Assembly: GCA_964464595.1 (NCBI GenBank)
Contig: CAYXGW010000016.1
Coordinates: forward strand, 1 to 64,000
Reading direction: 5' to 3'
Length of the DNA: 64,000 nucleotides
Origin: JADFJB01 sp964464595
Lineage (GTDB): Bacteria > Zhuqueibacterota > JdFR-76 > DREG01
Positions 16,940 to 26,106 of this stretch are shown here, piece by piece (the stretch's first letter is position 1; the number at the start of each line of letters is the position of its first letter). The notes under the pieces were generated by a model. That model was not told the DNA's origin and searched no databases. It saw nothing but the letters and a program-made list of their open reading frames with translations. Made by a program: the position numbers and the translations under genes.

Positions 16940-18694
16940 TCATTTATTTTCCAATGTCCATTTCGTATGCCAGTCTTTATTCCAGGCTTTGAAAACATCT
17001 CGTATATAGAACCGTTTCCTCCTTGTGGACATGATGCTATTTCGCCTAATAGAACGAAATATGAACGCGTAGGCCTTGATGGGATTCCAATCAAACATAT
17101 GATTACGTACGTGACGCGGTGCATGCAACAAGTACCAAATGTACATTCTTGTCATCCCCCAAAATGTAAAGGCCGGAGTGGTCCGAACTTTCGGGTCATG
17201 CCAACGCCAGAAAGTTGGGCAATAGCTCATGGATTTAAATAGGCTACGAATATTTTGCGCGGCCTCTTTGGGTTCAGTATGTCCATCACGCACCCTGTCC
17301 ATCTGCGAAAGAGCCTGATCATACAGTTCCCTCAGGTCAGAAAATTTTGAACCAAGCAATCCGTTGTAAGGCTCTTCTTCGGATTTATCCAAAAAGGACT
17401 TGTCCTTTGTTTCAAGATATTTAAGATACAAATTGGCATTGAGGGCCGTACCGACTAAAAGAGCCACAACCCAAACCCGGAACCAGGCATCCCATAAATC
17501 ATAGTCTCGAAAGGAGACAAATGCTGCACCCACAACTTCGTCGTAAATCTTTAGGTTAGATTGAAAGAAATCATCGATGTGCTTAAAATTTTCCTCGGAA
17601 AAGTCGTTGGATTGAAAAGCCTTCAGTAACTGTTTAGCCATTAGATCAACAGTGGCCGCTGTTAAATTCAAACCGGAAGAAAACAGGGGGTCGATAAATC
17701 CAGCAGCATGTGCCAAAAGACAATAACGATGCCCGGTAATTCTCTTAGAACAGTATTGCATTCGGCCGGTAGTAACCCAAGTTCGTACGGCCTGCGATCC
17801 ATGGAACTGACGGGTCATTTCTGGAAACATGTTGACATATTTGAAAAACTCTTCCTCTGCGTCCATACCGGTTTCGGGATGAATCTCTCGATTGAGCACC
17901 AGTTCGACACTACAAAGCGGGTTAACGGCGTCCAGATGGTTATTAAATGGTATGATCCAGAACCAGCCACCGTCAAAGATGTGATGCAAGGTGCTTTGCG
18001 AAAGTGGATATTTCAAACCGTATTTTTTCCTGGGCTGCCCAATCTGCTCATAAAGCTTCACACCCACCATATGGTTAAAAATCGTCCTGGAATTGGTCCT
18101 GAGAATAGAAGAGTCTTCACGAAGGTCTAATTTATCGGCCAATGGTGAACGAAATCCTGCAGCATCAACAAGATATTTGGTCGTAAAAGACTCCCCTTTG
18201 TCGGTGTTCAGAAGCACTTTATCCTTCTCAAATTCAATTTCCGACACGCAGGTTTGTTGCCGGACTGCCGCGCCATAAGTCAGGGCGATGGACAACATGT
18301 AAGCATCCGTATCTTGACGAAAAAAATGACAATCCGGACCCATTGGTGGCGCTAAGGTCGGATACTGGTGAGTCTCTTGTGGATTTTGCTCCTTGCCCTC
18401 TCTCTGATACACAAAACTGAAGGCTCTTTTGACGCCGGATGCCGGGCTCACATTGTCACGAAGTCGATGAAAGGAAGTGAAATGCATGATCTCAGGCAAA
18501 TCGTATTTATGAGCCAAAAGCTTAAACCGAAAACTAGTATCCGGTGTTGTGGCTTCCCCAACTGCAAATCGGGGATGAGTACCAGCATCCAACAAAAGCA
18601 CACTCAATTTGTGTTTGGCCAGGATAGCACCCAGCATGGAACCACCTATTCCACTACCCAGTATGACTACGTCAACGTCATTTTTCTTCGTCAT
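16940..18694 (-). CDS. Flavin-dependent halogenase-family protein
   Basis: A 584-residue flavoprotein. It has an N-terminal Rossmann FAD motif GSGIGG (residues 13-18), then VGEATTPDTSF (45-55), and an exact WxWxIP signature (WFWIIP, residues 244-249), the diagnostic block of flavin-dependent halogenases that hinders monooxygenation. LLAHAAGFIDPLFSSGLN is the second flavin-contact region. The last 200 residues are an unusual helical extension with aromatic clusters (YIWYLLHAPRHVRNHMF). Reduced FAD may come from the flavin reductase at 4629-5108. Enediyne and other PKS clusters often include such enzymes. Halogenation versus epoxidation/oxidation cannot be settled from sequence. Confidence 0.82.
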   Translation of the reverse strand: MTKKNDVDVVILGSGIGGSMLGAILAKHKLSVLLLDAGTHPRFAVGEATTPDTSFRFKLLAHKYDLPEIMHFTSFHRLRDNVSPASGVKRAFSFVYQREGKEQNPQETHQYPTLAPPMGPDCHFFRQDTDAYMLSIALTYGAAVRQQTCVSEIEFEKDKVLLNTDKGESFTTKYLVDAAGFRSPLADKLDLREDSSILRTNSRTIFNHMVGVKLYEQIGQPRKKYGLKYPLSQSTLHHIFDGGWFWIIPFNNHLDAVNPLCSVELVLNREIHPETGMDAEEEFFKYVNMFPEMTRQFHGSQAVRTWVTTGRMQYCSKRITGHRYCLLAHAAGFIDPLFSSGLNLTAATVDLMAKQLLKAFQSNDFSEENFKHIDDFFQSNLKIYDEVVGAAFVSFRDYDLWDAWFRVWVVALLVGTALNANLYLKYLETKDKSFLDKSEEEPYNGLLGSKFSDLRELYDQALSQMDRVRDGHTEPKEAAQNIRSLFKSMSYCPTFWRWHDPKVRTTPAFTFWGMTRMYIWYLLHAPRHVRNHMFDWNPIKAYAFIFRSIRRNSIMSTRRKRFYIRDVFKAWNKDWHTKWTLENK

Positions 18695-18720
18695 CGGTTT
18701 TGCACTCTTTTAATTTTCTG

Positions 18721-19737
18721 TTAATGCTCTATATGAGCTGCCGTATCAAGAGATATTGTTTTTCCTTTTGCGATTCGAAAGCGTACTTTAAGGCGTTGCC
18801 GAACCAGTGTATAGCCCATTTCCCACATTTTTTTTTCAGTTCCTTTCCACCCATTGGTGATATCATCTATGTACTCCCCTATCAAAGTAGATGCGTGATC
18901 AGCGGTCATGTTGAGTAATAATTGACAAGCACGATCAGTCCAAGCAGAAGGATTTTCGCCTTTTTGCCGCATGTGAGCGGAAAAGGGAATGCCTGAGAGA
19001 AAATCCGTCCGGTAAGATCCTGATAGTTTCTCTAACTCCAGTAAAGCGTTGTCATTCACCCCGCCGGCGTAAGAGCATGCCATACCCATGCCGCACCACA
19101 GTTCCGGCCGCCTTGTTTTGGGAAATCGATCAATGGCCTGCTGAATTCGTATGGGAGAGGCGCCTTTAACCCACCACATACTGCGTCCGATCCCGGAATC
19201 AAAAAGCTGCCGGGCATAATTTGGCAAAATACTGGGAGGCTCCTGGCATTGTTCAATGAAACGCTGATGATGGAAGAAGCCCTGATGAAAACCGTACCCA
19301 TCCGGCACACACCAGGCGAGCCTTGGTTCTAATTTCCGCATAAAGCTATCCAGGTTGCTAAGCCCCCAGGGAACGCGAGCTACTGCGAAACCAGCTCCTA
19401 CGGTAATGATAAAATCGTGCTTCTGAGCCGCGTTATCCATAAAGGCTCGCAGTCTTCCGGCTTTCCATGGGGTCAATAAATCAAGCATAGCCAAATACAT
19501 GGCAGCGCCTTCGAATGCAAAGCCCTTATGATGATCATCGAATTTTCGTTCCAATTTCCTCCTGAGGAGTTTATAATCCTGGGTTTCCAATGCCAGATCA
19601 AATCCATCGATAAAAACGCAAAGGACTTTTTCCAGATGCGAACGAACATCCGGGTTACAATCCTCATATCCGAGCTTATCAAAAGAGACATCCTCATAGG
19701 AAATTCGGAACATGGATTTCTTCAACCATTGAAGCAT
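18721..19737 (-). CDS. DUF1702 protein, enediyne-cassette type
   Basis: A 338-residue protein matching DUF1702: FAFEGAAMYLAMLDLL, the DGYGFHQGFFHHQRFI block, GIGRSMWWVKGASPIRI, then FPKTRRPELWCGMGMACSYA and GG. DUF1702 proteins are best known as conserved but biochemically unexplained partners of enediyne polyketide synthases. The start ATG follows the stop codon of the UnbV-type gene with no intervening base, so translation is probably coupled. No signal peptide or membrane segment is seen, so it is probably cytosolic. Confidence 0.85.
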   Translation of the reverse strand: MLQWLKKSMFRISYEDVSFDKLGYEDCNPDVRSHLEKVLCVFIDGFDLALETQDYKLLRRKLERKFDDHHKGFAFEGAAMYLAMLDLLTPWKAGRLRAFMDNAAQKHDFIITVGAGFAVARVPWGLSNLDSFMRKLEPRLAWCVPDGYGFHQGFFHHQRFIEQCQEPPSILPNYARQLFDSGIGRSMWWVKGASPIRIQQAIDRFPKTRRPELWCGMGMACSYAGGVNDNALLELEKLSGSYRTDFLSGIPFSAHMRQKGENPSAWTDRACQLLLNMTADHASTLIGEYIDDITNGWKGTEKKMWEMGYTLVRQRLKVRFRIAKGKTISLDTAAHIEH

Positions 19738-22473
19738 TTAATTACTCTCTTTAAATTGTATCCAGCTCACTACTCCCTCGGTTTTCGAAATGGTTATAAG
19801 TCCTTTGTTGTAATCTGGCAGTTTCAGTTTTGTGACCGTGCGTTTTTTGTCAGGCCAGCGTACTTCAACGGTAGTAGCCACTTCCTTATTTAATCCAAAT
19901 AGTAGAGGACCGAAATAATTAGAGATAAATCCACCAGTTCCACTTCTATTAACCATGATATATTTATTATTAATAATAAGTTGAGCACCTACGGCATTTC
20001 TATTATAGGATTCTTCTGAGTCATTAATCAACTGTACTTTTATCCAGTTGTTTTTTCTATAGGTATTAATGAACACTCGAGTACTACCCGGTTCATAATT
20101 TGTCGGCGTAGGAAAATTTGCGTCATGGGCAGGTATTACCTCGATTTTTCCGTTGAGTCTGGCCTTGAGATTTTCCGCTTTTGAGCTGCGGCTGTCATAC
20201 CCACCAATATTTCTGACCATGATATCGGCGAACCCGTCGTTGTTTAAATCAGCAGCAACAGCAGCTCGTCCATTCTCAGCGGTTTGTATCAGGTCATGAT
20301 TGGAAATCCGCTCTACAATTCCTGGCCCGTGAAACCCCCACACACTAACATCATGGCTGTACACCATACTACGTTTGCCCCAATTCTGGAGGGGAGATTC
20401 ACGATAAATATATCCATCACTTTCCAGTCGATCATATTTCAATTCATGGATATTAAACAGATGATGCTCGGCCGTTAAATCCACAAAGCGTAATTTATCT
20501 TTATATTTGGTCGCGTTGACCAGTAACCGGCCTGGGCCGGTACCCATAATCGGAAATGTGCCTCCGCCTCTTCCTTGCAGGCAGCCGACCCAGTACAGAT
20601 CTTGCTTACCATCATTCTGTATATCAATTATAGTGGAACCCCAAGTAAATTCGTAGGGGTCGAGACTCTCCCGATCAAACTCCACATCTTTGGCATCAAC
20701 GGTGACGAAATCGCGAATATTGTTCTCAAGCGATGCATCCGGTGGGAGAATCCTGGAATGCCTGACCTTATTATCAATTTCCAACCTGAAGTCCGAACCG
20801 TCAATAATGGAATGCATGGAATGATGGGATTTTCCAAAAAACTGTTGAGCTATGGTGCATGCGCTCATAACCGGATCGAATAACGAATAAATATCGGGAA
20901 GAGGCATGGCCAGATTCATTGATGCCCCGCCAATGTTTCCGGCAAATAAGTCTTCTTTCAGATCGCCATTGAAGTCAGCCGGTGAGAGCGACATCCAGTA
21001 ACCAGTTTGATTCGCACGAGGATGATCCATCGAAAGTTTGAATTTTTTACCCTGATCATTCAAATAAAGCCGGAGGAAGCCGAGATCATTGGCAACCCAG
21101 ATATCGGGGTAACCATCGTCATTTACATCGTGTGTTACGGCCGCCCAGGATATCTGACCGTTTTCGGAACTTTCACCATTAATTTCCAAAAAATCCGGTT
21201 GATATTTTTCAAATTTCAACATTGCAATTGAATATTCTTCAGGCAAAACAGGAATCTTGTACAATCGATAGTAATTCGGAACAGGATTTTTATCATCATA
21301 AACACCGTCGACATCCATACTGGCAGAGCGCTCAATAAAAGTTAAATTGCCAGTTTCAACTAATTGATTAATGTATAATTGGTTAGCTGCACCAGCAAGT
21401 GCGGCAGCGCCGCCAGGCCAATAGTCCATATCCATAATATTTGCTTCAAAAATATCTATATCACCATCGAGATCAAAATCCGCCGCAAGAAGTGCCATGG
21501 TATTTCTTTTTCCTTCCAGTCCGATTTCACGGCTGACATCACGCCATTCCGGAAGTCCATCGCCATCCTTATCTCCCATATTTAGAAATGTCGAATTGGC
21601 GCCCACAGATTCTATACCTCGGGATGATTTGCGCACAACGTTTGTCTGATCGGAAGCTTTATAATCTTTAATAAAATATAACCCTTGGGCACTGAGCGGC
21701 AATTTAGCCCTGACCGCCTGCCGGCCCACAGGCCTTACAAATTGACCTAAAACTCTTTGGGTTTTTGGGTGTGACCAAAGCATTCCAGGCAGAATATTCG
21801 CAACGATCAAATCCAGTCTTCCGTCATTATTAATGTCAACCGCTATAGCGATGGAAGAAGCACGTCCGATCCTTTTCTGCGAATCCTTTACGCTTTTTCG
21901 CGGGAAAAGATAATTTTCTACCAGTAGTTCTTCTTGCACATAAGTATCATTAATTGCAGCCAGATTTTTTGCCTGCTCATATATCGGGTTCCCCTCCCCA
22001 TCATTGCCCATATTCATATAAAGGCTGTTGTATTGGGGATAGGGCTCATCAAGGAGTACGGCGTTTTCATCTGTTGGCCTTACCCAGCTATTGCCGTTGC
22101 GGCAAAAATAAACGTCCAATCTGCTGTCTCCATTCGCGTCAAATACCAGGACGCCCGTTGGTGCATAACCATCGAAAAAACTCGACCAGTCTTTCGCATC
22201 GTCATCAAAAATATCAATTTCACTGAAAGGAGACGGCTTGGGCAGTTCTATAAATTCATCCGGATTCAGAGATTGATTCTGGTTCTGTATATTTTTTAAG
22301 ATGGCCTCTCTGCTGCTGTCCTCTTCAAATTCGCTGCCGAATTCTACAGTAACATTTGTATACTTTTCCACTGTAGATATTACTGTTGTATGCATTATAA
22401 GAAATGCAAGCAGGAAGAATATCAAAAATGCTATTTTCTTTTTTGAGATGTTTTTGTTTCTAATTTTGTTCAT
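19738..22473 (-). CDS. ASPIC/UnbV (CRTAC1-type) FG-GAP repeat protein
   Basis: A 911-residue exported protein. Residues 12-34 form an N-terminal signal/anchor. The body contains at least eight Ca-binding-like VCBS/FG-GAP repeats with D-x-[DN]-x-D-G cores (DANGDSRLDVYF, DINNDGRLDLIVANI, DFDLDGDIDIFEANI, DVNDDGYPDIWVANDLG, DLNNDGFADIMVRNI), predicting a beta-propeller. The C-terminus carries the ASPIC/UnbV domain (RNAVGAQLIINNKYIMVNRS and VEVRWPDKKRTV). UnbV proteins are accessory members of enediyne cassettes. It ends flush against the DUF1702 start. Periplasmic or surface location is expected. Confidence 0.88.
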   Translation of the reverse strand: MNKIRNKNISKKKIAFLIFFLLAFLIMHTTVISTVEKYTNVTVEFGSEFEEDSSREAILKNIQNQNQSLNPDEFIELPKPSPFSEIDIFDDDAKDWSSFFDGYAPTGVLVFDANGDSRLDVYFCRNGNSWVRPTDENAVLLDEPYPQYNSLYMNMGNDGEGNPIYEQAKNLAAINDTYVQEELLVENYLFPRKSVKDSQKRIGRASSIAIAVDINNDGRLDLIVANILPGMLWSHPKTQRVLGQFVRPVGRQAVRAKLPLSAQGLYFIKDYKASDQTNVVRKSSRGIESVGANSTFLNMGDKDGDGLPEWRDVSREIGLEGKRNTMALLAADFDLDGDIDIFEANIMDMDYWPGGAAALAGAANQLYINQLVETGNLTFIERSASMDVDGVYDDKNPVPNYYRLYKIPVLPEEYSIAMLKFEKYQPDFLEINGESSENGQISWAAVTHDVNDDGYPDIWVANDLGFLRLYLNDQGKKFKLSMDHPRANQTGYWMSLSPADFNGDLKEDLFAGNIGGASMNLAMPLPDIYSLFDPVMSACTIAQQFFGKSHHSMHSIIDGSDFRLEIDNKVRHSRILPPDASLENNIRDFVTVDAKDVEFDRESLDPYEFTWGSTIIDIQNDGKQDLYWVGCLQGRGGGTFPIMGTGPGRLLVNATKYKDKLRFVDLTAEHHLFNIHELKYDRLESDGYIYRESPLQNWGKRSMVYSHDVSVWGFHGPGIVERISNHDLIQTAENGRAAVAADLNNDGFADIMVRNIGGYDSRSSKAENLKARLNGKIEVIPAHDANFPTPTNYEPGSTRVFINTYRKNNWIKVQLINDSEESYNRNAVGAQLIINNKYIMVNRSGTGGFISNYFGPLLFGLNKEVATTVEVRWPDKKRTVTKLKLPDYNKGLITISKTEGVVSWIQFKESN

Positions 22474-22495
22474 ATTGAATCTCTCGCCAAGTCAT

Positions 22496-23998
22496 TTAAT
22501 TAATGTTATCATCACGATAACTAAAATAAACAGGCGGTATATATTTTTTGGAATGTTTCTTTTGTATATTATGAAGGGATTTCGGCATATCTACTTTATA
22601 TTTAATCAGATCTACAATTCTTTCATAAGAGGTTATGGTTATCTCCCAGTGTGGGGTAGCATCATCGGGATGACTGCGTATGAAAATTTGTTCGATTCCT
22701 CGACCGTGAGAATTTAAGCCGAATAAATCACTGCCTTTTTGTTCGACAAGATAGGCATAGCTGGGATGAGGCCCCCGCTCTATTAAATACTTTCTTCTTT
22801 CCGCTAATCCAACGGCGTGCAAAATGCCGACACCGAATCCATGTATCACAAAATCCTCCTGCTTCACCAGTAAATGCAAAGGCAAATTCCCGATGATCAT
22901 TTTCTCGTCCCGACCCAGATCAATAATGATCTCTATATAGGTTTCATCGACCGTCCTTTTTGAAGAGGGCGTCCCATCGTACTTTTTGTAACTAGTTTTG
23001 GGTCTGACAATTTTTACCTCTGCGGATTTCGGCGAAGCAAGAAAAGAAAAGTCAAATTTACTACGATCTTCCTTTTTGGCTGAATAAATACCCGGCTCAA
23101 TGAAACTGGACATGGCTACGGGGTATTTATGAAAATCACTCAGATATCTCGGTGGATAAAGCCGTCCGGAGTTTTCGAACATGGCATAATCCCTTTGGAT
23201 TTTCCTGCGAGAACCCTGCGATGAAAACCCAACTTCTTCGTCTTTCAGCGTAATTCCGACCAAACCCAGTCTTGTAATTTCTTCTCTCAATCGATAGAGG
23301 TCAATTTTCACTTCATTCTCCTGCCATTCCAGAGCTTCACGGATAAATTCAGATTTTAGTCCATTCACGCGCGCTACAAGATCATAATAAAAGTCTTCCG
23401 GCATAGTAAACCAAGCGTGATAGACTTCACCGGACCTATCCATGGCATTCACTTCCCAGAGGCCGGCTTTCAAACAATTATTGATCACCCCTACCCGGAG
23501 AGGCCTGTAATATTCATTGGGAACAAAATCATAATCACCCTTTAATTTCCAGGGAACGGTTTCTTGAAGATTGGTCTGGTAGTGGGCCATTTTGTCGCCG
23601 GGAGACCCCAACGGGACACTGATGCTGTTTCTGGAAAATTCCGCCAGTACCAAGTTGAGAACATCGAAATCGTCAGGAGGATTGGCCGGCTGATAATGCA
23701 ATCGTGGAACGAGATAACTCAGAGGCAGATTCGTAACCTTTAAATAGGCGTCGCTTTCTTTATCCTTTAAGAGGATTGTGGCATTATCAGAACGATCCGT
23801 ATTGAGGTGAATTTGCCGGACCTCATCCATCCAGCTATGAGTCCTTAAAAGAGATTGGGTGAACGGCGTGTACAGACTGCCACTGGCGGAATTGTGTTCC
23901 TGCGTTGGATGGATCGCGATTGTTCCCAGGTCCGTGCCGCCGCATCCTGACAGCAGAGAAAGTAACCCCAGAACAATTCCGCAACCTCCTAATTTCAT
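22496..23998 (-). CDS. Uncharacterised lipoprotein of the biosynthetic cluster
   Basis: A 500-residue protein starting MKLGGCGIVLGLLSLLSGCG with a clear lipobox (LSGC). A longer frame reaches 24223 but overlaps the upstream SDR gene and lacks a signal peptide, so the ATG at 23998 is preferred. The mature part is polar with no recognised domain; notable stretches are NEYYRPLRVGVINNCLKAGL and PLHLLVKQEDFVIHGFGVG. It lies 50 bases after the ACP-SDR gene and 22 bases before UnbV. It may bind or transport the product at the membrane; this is inference. Confidence 0.7.
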   Translation of the reverse strand: MKLGGCGIVLGLLSLLSGCGGTDLGTIAIHPTQEHNSASGSLYTPFTQSLLRTHSWMDEVRQIHLNTDRSDNATILLKDKESDAYLKVTNLPLSYLVPRLHYQPANPPDDFDVLNLVLAEFSRNSISVPLGSPGDKMAHYQTNLQETVPWKLKGDYDFVPNEYYRPLRVGVINNCLKAGLWEVNAMDRSGEVYHAWFTMPEDFYYDLVARVNGLKSEFIREALEWQENEVKIDLYRLREEITRLGLVGITLKDEEVGFSSQGSRRKIQRDYAMFENSGRLYPPRYLSDFHKYPVAMSSFIEPGIYSAKKEDRSKFDFSFLASPKSAEVKIVRPKTSYKKYDGTPSSKRTVDETYIEIIIDLGRDEKMIIGNLPLHLLVKQEDFVIHGFGVGILHAVGLAERRKYLIERGPHPSYAYLVEQKGSDLFGLNSHGRGIEQIFIRSHPDDATPHWEITITSYERIVDLIKYKVDMPKSLHNIQKKHSKKYIPPVYFSYRDDNIN

Positions 23999-24048
23999 TA
24001 ATTCAACATCTTTCTCAATAAATAACAACGTAAAAAGCCAGGGCTCTC

Positions 24049-25261
24049 TTACCATCCCTGCGATGAAATACCGCCATCCATCACAAGTACGCTTCCTGTA
24101 AAGAGCTTTACCTGTTCGCTGAGTAGATATGCAATAAAATGTGAAACGTCTCTCGCCTCGCAGAGTCTTTCGTAAACAGTGTTTTCTTCCCATTGAGCAA
24201 TCAACCGTTCGCTTTCCGGCCATTTATTAAGTAGCTCGCCGTAGACAGGACCTGGTGAAACACAGTTAACCTGTATATTGTATGGACTGAATTCAACAGC
24301 CATACTTCTCGTTAAAGATTCGACTGCGGCTTTTACGCTGCCCATACATCCAAAATAATCCACGTAACCATGGGCCGCCGGCGAAGAAAGGGTGATGATT
24401 TTCCCTCCTCCTCTTTTTTTCATAAGATTCACCGCTCTAAGTGCGCTCTGATGGAGCCCAACAACATTTGTTAGGAAAGCCTTTTCCCAGTGTTCCACAG
24501 TTATATCTTCAAGTCGCGCCAGCATACCGTTCGAAGCATTGCTAATAAAAAAATCCAGGCCCGAATAGGAATTCTCAATTTCGTCAAATATAGCGTGCAA
24601 CTGTTCGGAGTTGGCCATGGAACCCCAAATATGAAGCGCTTTGCCACCAGCACCTTTGATTTCCTCCGCCGTTTCTATGCCCAGATTGCGCGAGTGAAAA
24701 GAATTCACAATAACGGTGGCACCCAATTCCGCTAGATAACAGGCAATATCCTTCCCGAGCCCCCGGCCAGATCCACTTATAAAGGCAATTTTACCAGAGA
24801 ATGGTTTTTGCCCAGGAGTAAAGGTTGCAGATGGTACATCTATTACATTTATGTCAGGAGATTTTTTTTGCTCACTGCTTGGCGCGTGTATATAAACATC
24901 GGACCTGTCTGGTTCACTTGATGTGGAAGCCCCTGGTGCATATGCCTGGGCACCGCCATTAGACATTAACTCATGAAGAGCATCGGAAATGCTGTTAATA
25001 CTTCTGAATTTCTCAAGAGGGATATCCATTTTCTCCGGCTCCGGCAGGTTATACTTTTCCCGTAACACAGANNNNNNNNNNNNNNNNNNNNNNNNNNNNN
25101 NNNNNNNNNNNNNNNNNNNNNNNNNNNNNNNNNNNNNNNNNNNNNNNNNNNNNNNNNNNNNNNNNNNNNNNATCCAACGGATAACGCGTGATCTCAGCGA
25201 AGACCTCACGAATGCTGGTTTTAAAATCATCAATAGAGGTCATTTGCGAAATTGTATTCAT
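24049..25261 (-). CDS. ACP-SDR fusion, enoyl-reductase-like, interrupted by assembly gap
   Basis: Before the gap, the frame from ATG 25261 (GGAG eight bases upstream) reads TSIDDFKTSIREVFAEITRY, the first helix of an acyl carrier protein. After the gap, LREKYNLPEPEKMDIPLEKF and SISDALHELMS are the third and fourth ACP helices. The phosphopantetheine serine therefore lies in the N stretch. A linker of about 70 residues rich in Ser/Pro follows, then an SDR domain: SGSGRGLG cofactor motif, ISNASNG, SSPAAHG, 'YFGCMGSVKAA' and VNCVSPGPVYG, closest in style to FabL-type enoyl-ACP reductases. The two flanks are out of frame because the gap length is arbitrary. Confidence 0.8.
25072..25171. other. 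Scaffold gap of 100 N inside the ACP coding region
   Basis: Exactly 100 unknown bases, a conventional placeholder for a gap of unknown size. The coding frames on the two sides differ by one, confirming that the true length is not 100. It removes the core of the acyl carrier protein and may hide several carrier domains. Confidence 0.95.
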
Positions 25262-25278
25262 TTTTAGTGCTCCATAAA

Positions 25279-26106
25279 TTAAATTTTTATAACAGTAAGA
25301 ATCAGATTGCGCGTGGCCGTTACTGCAACCTGTGCATTTATAATGCGATATGGTTGTCTTACTTGTGCTTTAAAAAATAGAAAATTTTCACCAAACCGTT
25401 TATTAAGATACGACAGTAATATATGTCTAATGTCAATTAAAATCTTTATTTCGACCTTGGGAAAATCCCATACGCTTATCTCATTCGAATCGTGCGATTT
25501 TAATATGGATTCCTTCAATGTCCATAAAAGTGTATACAACCAGTTTGCTGTCATCTCTGTTTCGGCAGCACTACGTGTGACCCAGTTTCTTTCGGCTTTG
25601 GTAAAATTACCCCTGTAGAACGAATCGATTCTTGGAACGGCCATTTCAACGTCTATACCAACAGCTCCCTTCGTTCCGATACACGCCGAAGTCATGTCTC
25701 CGCAGTGAGAGAGAGAGACATTTACCATGCTATTCTTGCCGCACCAGGTTAAGCGGGGATATCCGCTTTGTGTCCGGTTATTGGCAAGTACCTCTATTTT
25801 GCGGTACATCCAGGATGAAAATGATCTCAAACTCTCAAGTGTAAGCTTTAATGGCACCAATTGCCATTGCCCTGCTTGCATTTTACTATCCATATTCAGT
25901 TGATTTAAGAAAAGGTACTTGACTGCTAACCTACCAGCCAGCCAGTCGTGTCGTTGCTTTTTATTTACAATACCAACAAACTTCTCCTTTTCCCTTACAG
26001 ATAGGTAACTTATATACTCTTTTTCCGACAGGTTGTCCGCTTGCAGGACAGCAACAGAGTTACTTCTGGAAAATTGCGATTTTGAAGCCAATAGGTCAGA
26101 AAGCAT
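25279..26106 (-). CDS. Sfp-type 4'-phosphopantetheinyl transferase
   Basis: A 275-residue protein with both signatures of the Sfp family: GAVGIDVE (Mg-binding Asp/Glu pair) and, about 55 residues later, LLWTLKESILKS (WxxKES). NVSLSHCGDM, the upstream CoA-contact region, is also present. It would convert the apo-ACP of the neighbouring fusion protein to its holo form. The gene overlaps the end of the synthase gene by 11 bases, with GGAG inside the synthase 3' end, so translation is probably coupled. In enediyne PKSs a PPTase domain is fused; here it stands alone. Confidence 0.92.
   Translation of the reverse strand: MLSDLLASKSQFSRSNSVAVLQADNLSEKEYISYLSVREKEKFVGIVNKKQRHDWLAGRLAVKYLFLNQLNMDSKMQAGQWQLVPLKLTLESLRSFSSWMYRKIEVLANNRTQSGYPRLTWCGKNSMVNVSLSHCGDMTSACIGTKGAVGIDVEMAVPRIDSFYRGNFTKAERNWVTRSAAETEMTANWLYTLLWTLKESILKSHDSNEISVWDFPKVEIKILIDIRHILLSYLNKRFGENFLFFKAQVRQPYRIINAQVAVTATRNLILTVIKI

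Noticed and set aside
22496..24223. Longer start for the lipoprotein gene at 24223
   Set aside because: It would overlap the SDR gene and place 75 odd residues before a perfect lipoprotein signal; the ATG at 23998 is better.
24049..25233. Treating the SDR frame through the N stretch as one continuous ORF from 25233
   Set aside because: The frame before the gap that encodes the ACP helix starts at 25261 and is offset; the N count is a placeholder, so the 25233 start is an artefact.
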